Positions 33,795-36,619 of a stretch of 36,619 bases of DNA are shown here, in pieces. The notes under the pieces are model-generated. The model was not told where the DNA came from. It worked only from the letters and a program-made list of their open reading frames with translations, and made no database searches. Made by a program: the position numbers and the translations under genes. Within the stretch, counting starts at the first letter, position 1, and the number at the start of each line of letters is the position of its first letter. The stretch is from Paracoccaceae bacterium (lineage in GTDB: Bacteria > Pseudomonadota > Alphaproteobacteria > Rhodobacterales > Rhodobacteraceae): NCBI GenBank assembly GCA_022824005.1, contig JAJEBG010000048.1, forward strand, positions 1 through 36,619, given 5' to 3'.

Positions 33795-35396
33795 TCAATT
33801 CGAGACGACGTTGAATTGCAGTGAACGCACCTGCTTGAACATGTGGGTTTCTACAATATTTTCGACGACCGAGGGTTGCGGGGGCGAGTCGACAGACAGC
33901 AAGGCAATGGCATTGTCGCCCTGACCGCTTCGGCCGAGGCTGAAATTCCCAATATTGGTGCGACTATCTCCTAGAATCGTCCCCAAGATTCCAATGATGC
34001 CCGGTTGGTCCGTATGGGTGGTATAGAGCATGTGGCGAGTGACCTCGGCGTCGACATAGATACCCTGGATCTGAATGATCCGCGGTCGGCCATCAGAAAA
34101 CACGGTGCCCGCAATCGTTCTTGTTCGGCTATTTGTGGTCACCGTGACCTTTATATAGGCATCAAAAACGCCGGACTGGGATTGTATGGTTGAGGAAATC
34201 AAATATCCTCTTTCCTTCGCCATGACTTCTGCTGAGACCATGTTGACGTCGGGATTTGAAGGGCGCAAGATGCCGGTTGTAATCGCCGCTCCCAAAGCCT
34301 TGGTATTCATTTCCGTGATGGAGCCATCAAACAACAAATTCACCGCCAAAATGGGCTCATCTGTCATTTGTCCAAGAAAGGTTCCAAGATGATCGGCGAG
34401 GGTAACCCAAGGTTTAAGTCGTGGTGCTTCCTCGGCCGAAATTGAGGGCATATTCAAAGCGTTGCTGACGGCCCCTCGAAGGAGGAAGTCAGACATCTGC
34501 TCGGCCACCTGCAGGGCGACTTTTTCTTGCGCTTCAATGGTTGAGGCCCCGAGATGCGGCGTGACGATGACTTCCGGCAGCGCCAATAGCGGATTGTCGT
34601 CAGGTGGTTCGGTTTCAAAAACATCCAGCGCCGCTCCGGCCACGTGACCCGAGCCAATGGCCTCGGCCAACGCCGCCTCGTCGATAATGCCGCCCCGAGC
34701 ACAATTGATGATTCTCACCCCTTGTTTAGCTTTGGCGAGGGATTCTTCGTCCAAGATATGTCGTGTCTTGTCGGTGAGCGGCACATGAAAACTGACAAAA
34801 TCCGAACGGGCAATCAATTCCTCAAATTCGACTTTTTCGATTTGTAATCGTCGCGCCCTTTCTTCGCTTAAGAAGGGATCAAATCCTAGAACGTGCATGT
34901 GGAGCCCTCGGGCCCGCTGACAAACCGCTGAGCCAATATTTCCGCATCCGACGACGCCAAGCGTCTTCCCAAACAACTCAATGCCGGTAAAACGAGACTT
35001 CTCCCATTTCCCCTGGCGCGTGGAGATGTTGGCTTGGGGAATTTGTCTGGCCAGAGCCATCATCATACTGATGGCATGTTCAGCGGTGGTGATGGCGTTA
35101 CCGAAAGGTGTGTTCATAACGATCACACCGAGACGTGAGGCAGCTTCTACATCGACGTTGTCGACACCGATACCGGCACGTCCAATAACCTTGAGTTTAC
35201 TGGCTTTTTCCAAAAGAGAGGCCGTCACTTTGGTGGCTGAGCGGATGGCCAATCCTTCATACTCACCGATCACTTCTGAGAGCCGTTGTTTGTCCTTCCC
35301 AAGTCTAGGTTGAAAATCGACCTCAAGGCCACGCGCGTGGAAAATATCGACCGCCGTCTGGGACAATTTGTCTGAAACAAGTACTTTGGGGGCCAT
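33795..35396 (-). CDS. serA: D-3-phosphoglycerate dehydrogenase
   Basis: 533 residues from ATG 35396 (MAPKVLVSDKLS); GGAG, spanning the last codon and stop of serC, lies 8 nt upstream and decides this start over an upstream in-frame ATG at 35444. It catalyses the first step of serine synthesis, oxidation of 3-phosphoglycerate with NAD+. Motifs: GRAGIGVDNVD, Rossmann GVVGCGNIGSAVCQRARG, catalytic Arg in NCARGGIIDEAALA, Glu in ALDVFETEPP and His in TPHLGASTIEAQ. The long C-terminus, with an intervening domain (about 320-450) and an ACT domain (HTDQPGIIGILGTILGD), is the type 1 layout, usually open to serine feedback or other allosteric control. Operon with serC. Confidence 0.97.
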   Translation of the reverse strand: MAPKVLVSDKLSQTAVDIFHARGLEVDFQPRLGKDKQRLSEVIGEYEGLAIRSATKVTASLLEKASKLKVIGRAGIGVDNVDVEAASRLGVIVMNTPFGNAITTAEHAISMMMALARQIPQANISTRQGKWEKSRFTGIELFGKTLGVVGCGNIGSAVCQRARGLHMHVLGFDPFLSEERARRLQIEKVEFEELIARSDFVSFHVPLTDKTRHILDEESLAKAKQGVRIINCARGGIIDEAALAEAIGSGHVAGAALDVFETEPPDDNPLLALPEVIVTPHLGASTIEAQEKVALQVAEQMSDFLLRGAVSNALNMPSISAEEAPRLKPWVTLADHLGTFLGQMTDEPILAVNLLFDGSITEMNTKALGAAITTGILRPSNPDVNMVSAEVMAKERGYLISSTIQSQSGVFDAYIKVTVTTNSRTRTIAGTVFSDGRPRIIQIQGIYVDAEVTRHMLYTTHTDQPGIIGILGTILGDSRTNIGNFSLGRSGQGDNAIALLSVDSPPQPSVVENIVETHMFKQVRSLQFNVVSN

Positions 35397-35400
35397 GGCT

Positions 35401-36558
35401 TCAGCTCCGATAATTCTCGTGTTCAATTTGGTACGCCCATTCAATCCATGGAAACAGAGTCAGAAGATTCTCCTGCTCAACCGTGCCGCCGCACCAAATG
35501 CGAAGACCGGGCGGCGCGGCGCGATAGGCGCCAATATCAAAGGCGGCTTCCTCTTTTTCGAGTCGCGCCACGATATTCTTGGCAAATGGGGACTTCGCTG
35601 ATGGTGGAATGTCGGCGTTTTGGAAAATCAGGCAAACACTGGTGTTGGACCGATGATTGGAATCGGTGACCAAATGTGCCAACCAATCGACGCTCTGAAC
35701 GAAGTTATCGAGTGTCGCAGAATTGGCGTTGGCCCGCCGAATCATTTCAGATAACCCCCCGATTTCCTGCGTCCATTTCAACGCGACAATACAATCCTCA
35801 ACGCACAGCATTGATGGTGTATTGATGGTCGCGCCATCGAAAATACCCTCGTTAACCCTACCCTTTGACGTCAGGCGAAAGATTTTTGGCATCGGCCAAT
35901 CAGGCGTGTAGGTTTCAAGTCGCTCAATGGCTCGGGGCGATAGAATGAGCATGCCGTGTGCTCCTTCTCCCCCCAAAACCTTTTGCCAAGAGAAGGTTGT
36001 GACATCCAGCTTTTGCCATGGCAAATCGACAGCAAAAACGGCCGATGTGGCGTCACAGATGGTCAAACCCGCGCGGTCGTTGGGAATAAAATCACCATTC
36101 GGTAGTTTGGCACCGCTGGTGGTGCCATTCCAAGTGAAGACAATGTCAGAATTGAAGTCACATTCAGAGACATCTGGCAGTTTGCCATAATCGGCACGGC
36201 GGATTTGGGCATCAATTTTCAATTGCCCCGTGACATCAGCGACCCAGTCATGTCCAAAACTATCCCATGCCAAGACCTCCACACCTCGGGCTCCTAGCAA
36301 AGACCACAAGGCTATCTCAACGGCCCCGGTATCGGAGGCCGGGACAATACCGATCCGATAATCGCTCGGAACTTTCAGGACTTCTCGCGTAAGTTCAATC
36401 AATTGACGCAACCGCGCACGTCCAGGAGGCGAGCGGTGCGAGCGCCCAAGCTCTGCAGCAGATAACGCGTCCAGATTCCATCCGGGTGGTTTAGGGCATG
36501 GGCCCGACGAAAAGCGGGGATTGGCCGGGCGGCGGCTCGGCTTTGAGAGGTCAATCAT
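35401..36558 (-). CDS. serC: Phosphoserine aminotransferase (alphaproteobacterial/archaeal-type SerC)
   Basis: 385 residues. PLP enzyme converting 3-phosphohydroxypyruvate and glutamate to phosphoserine, the second step after SerA. Visible: RFSSGPCPKPPGW at the N-terminus, ELGRSHRSPPGRARLRQ, GIVPASDTGAVEIALWSLLG, VFTWNGTTSGAK, ICDATSAVFAVDLPW and the PLP lysine in FSWQKVLGGEGAHGML. This is the branch typical of alphaproteobacteria, which differs from E. coli SerC. It starts at ATG 36558 with GGAAGGG as SD 4 nt upstream. It is first in the serC-serA operon; serA is transcribed right after it with 4 nt between stop and start. Confidence 0.96.
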   Translation of the reverse strand: MIDLSKPSRRPANPRFSSGPCPKPPGWNLDALSAAELGRSHRSPPGRARLRQLIELTREVLKVPSDYRIGIVPASDTGAVEIALWSLLGARGVEVLAWDSFGHDWVADVTGQLKIDAQIRRADYGKLPDVSECDFNSDIVFTWNGTTSGAKLPNGDFIPNDRAGLTICDATSAVFAVDLPWQKLDVTTFSWQKVLGGEGAHGMLILSPRAIERLETYTPDWPMPKIFRLTSKGRVNEGIFDGATINTPSMLCVEDCIVALKWTQEIGGLSEMIRRANANSATLDNFVQSVDWLAHLVTDSNHRSNTSVCLIFQNADIPPSAKSPFAKNIVARLEKEEAAFDIGAYRAAPPGLRIWCGGTVEQENLLTLFPWIEWAYQIEHENYRS

Positions 36559-36619
36559 GATACCCTTCCAGATATTCGCTCCTCGTTGGGGAGGAGTGTC
36601 CCAATGGGGGAGATAGTGT
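36559..36619 (-). promoter_or_regulatory. serC leader with hairpin (possible serC RNA motif)
   Basis: On the minus strand CTCCTC (36591-36596), a 6-nt loop CCCAAC and GAGGAG (36579-36584) form a perfect 6-bp stem ending about 20 nt before the serC ATG. A conserved 'serC' leader RNA has been described upstream of serC in alphaproteobacteria. Only 61 nt of leader are inside the window, so a match to that motif cannot be confirmed and the promoter is not visible. Confidence 0.4.

Overview
The window looks like the chromosome of an alphaproteobacterium, probably free-living and marine or aquatic. Several gene sets point there: the ArsR-methyltransferase fusion - metF - metH operon, the serC-serA pair, an Atm1-type exporter, kdsB (so a Gram-negative with Kdo-containing lipopolysaccharide), and a TRAP dicarboxylate/2-oxoacid-type transporter. 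This assignment is inference from gene content only. No rRNA, tRNA or CRISPR array was seen.

Layout. 2-208 is the 3' end of a HAD-family phosphatase. 213-521 holds a decayed IS3-family transposase. 673-10285 is an accessory island, all on the minus strand and visibly richer in A+T than its surroundings. In transcription order it encodes: a ParB/Srx-fold protein with a C-terminal ribbon-helix-helix-like segment; a ParB-type HTH protein without the Srx domain; an MBL-fold exonuclease-like protein; a 92-residue unknown; then, after a 0.5-kb gap with an inverted repeat, a GHKL (Hsp90/MutL-type) ATPase; two unknown proteins; a PAPS-reductase-like PP-loop protein; and an IscS-type cysteine desulfurase. 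Tight junctions (ATGA overlaps, SD sequences inside upstream genes) indicate co-expression. This is the most unusual part of the window: a candidate sulfur-based nucleic-acid modification/defence system that does not match the Dnd, Ssp or Dpd gene sets as I know them.

The rest is mostly core. pheT (10649-13090, minus) has no pheS beside it. An operon for one-carbon/methionine metabolism follows (13534-19183): ArsR-SAM methyltransferase regulator, metF and cobalamin-dependent metH, with a perfect inverted repeat sitting between the -35 and -10 boxes of its promoter. Then come cysQ, kdsB and an orphan DotA/TraY-like membrane protein. A zinc MDR dehydrogenase (minus) diverges from a TRAP operon (DctP-DctQ-DctM) that continues into an amidase and a small membrane protein. 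A strong 12-bp hairpin lies between dctP and dctQ, as expected where a binding protein is made in excess over its permease. The right end has an ornithine-cyclodeaminase family reductase, the Atm1-type ABC exporter, an aldo/keto reductase and the serC-serA operon, whose first gene has a hairpin in its short visible leader.

How they work together. serC-serA (serine, hence one-carbon units), metF and metH (methyl-THF to methionine) and cysQ (removal of PAP from sulfate assimilation) form a coherent one-carbon/sulfur amino-acid set. The island brings its own sulfur donor enzyme, consistent with transfer as a self-contained unit, and is flanked on one side by the transposase relic.
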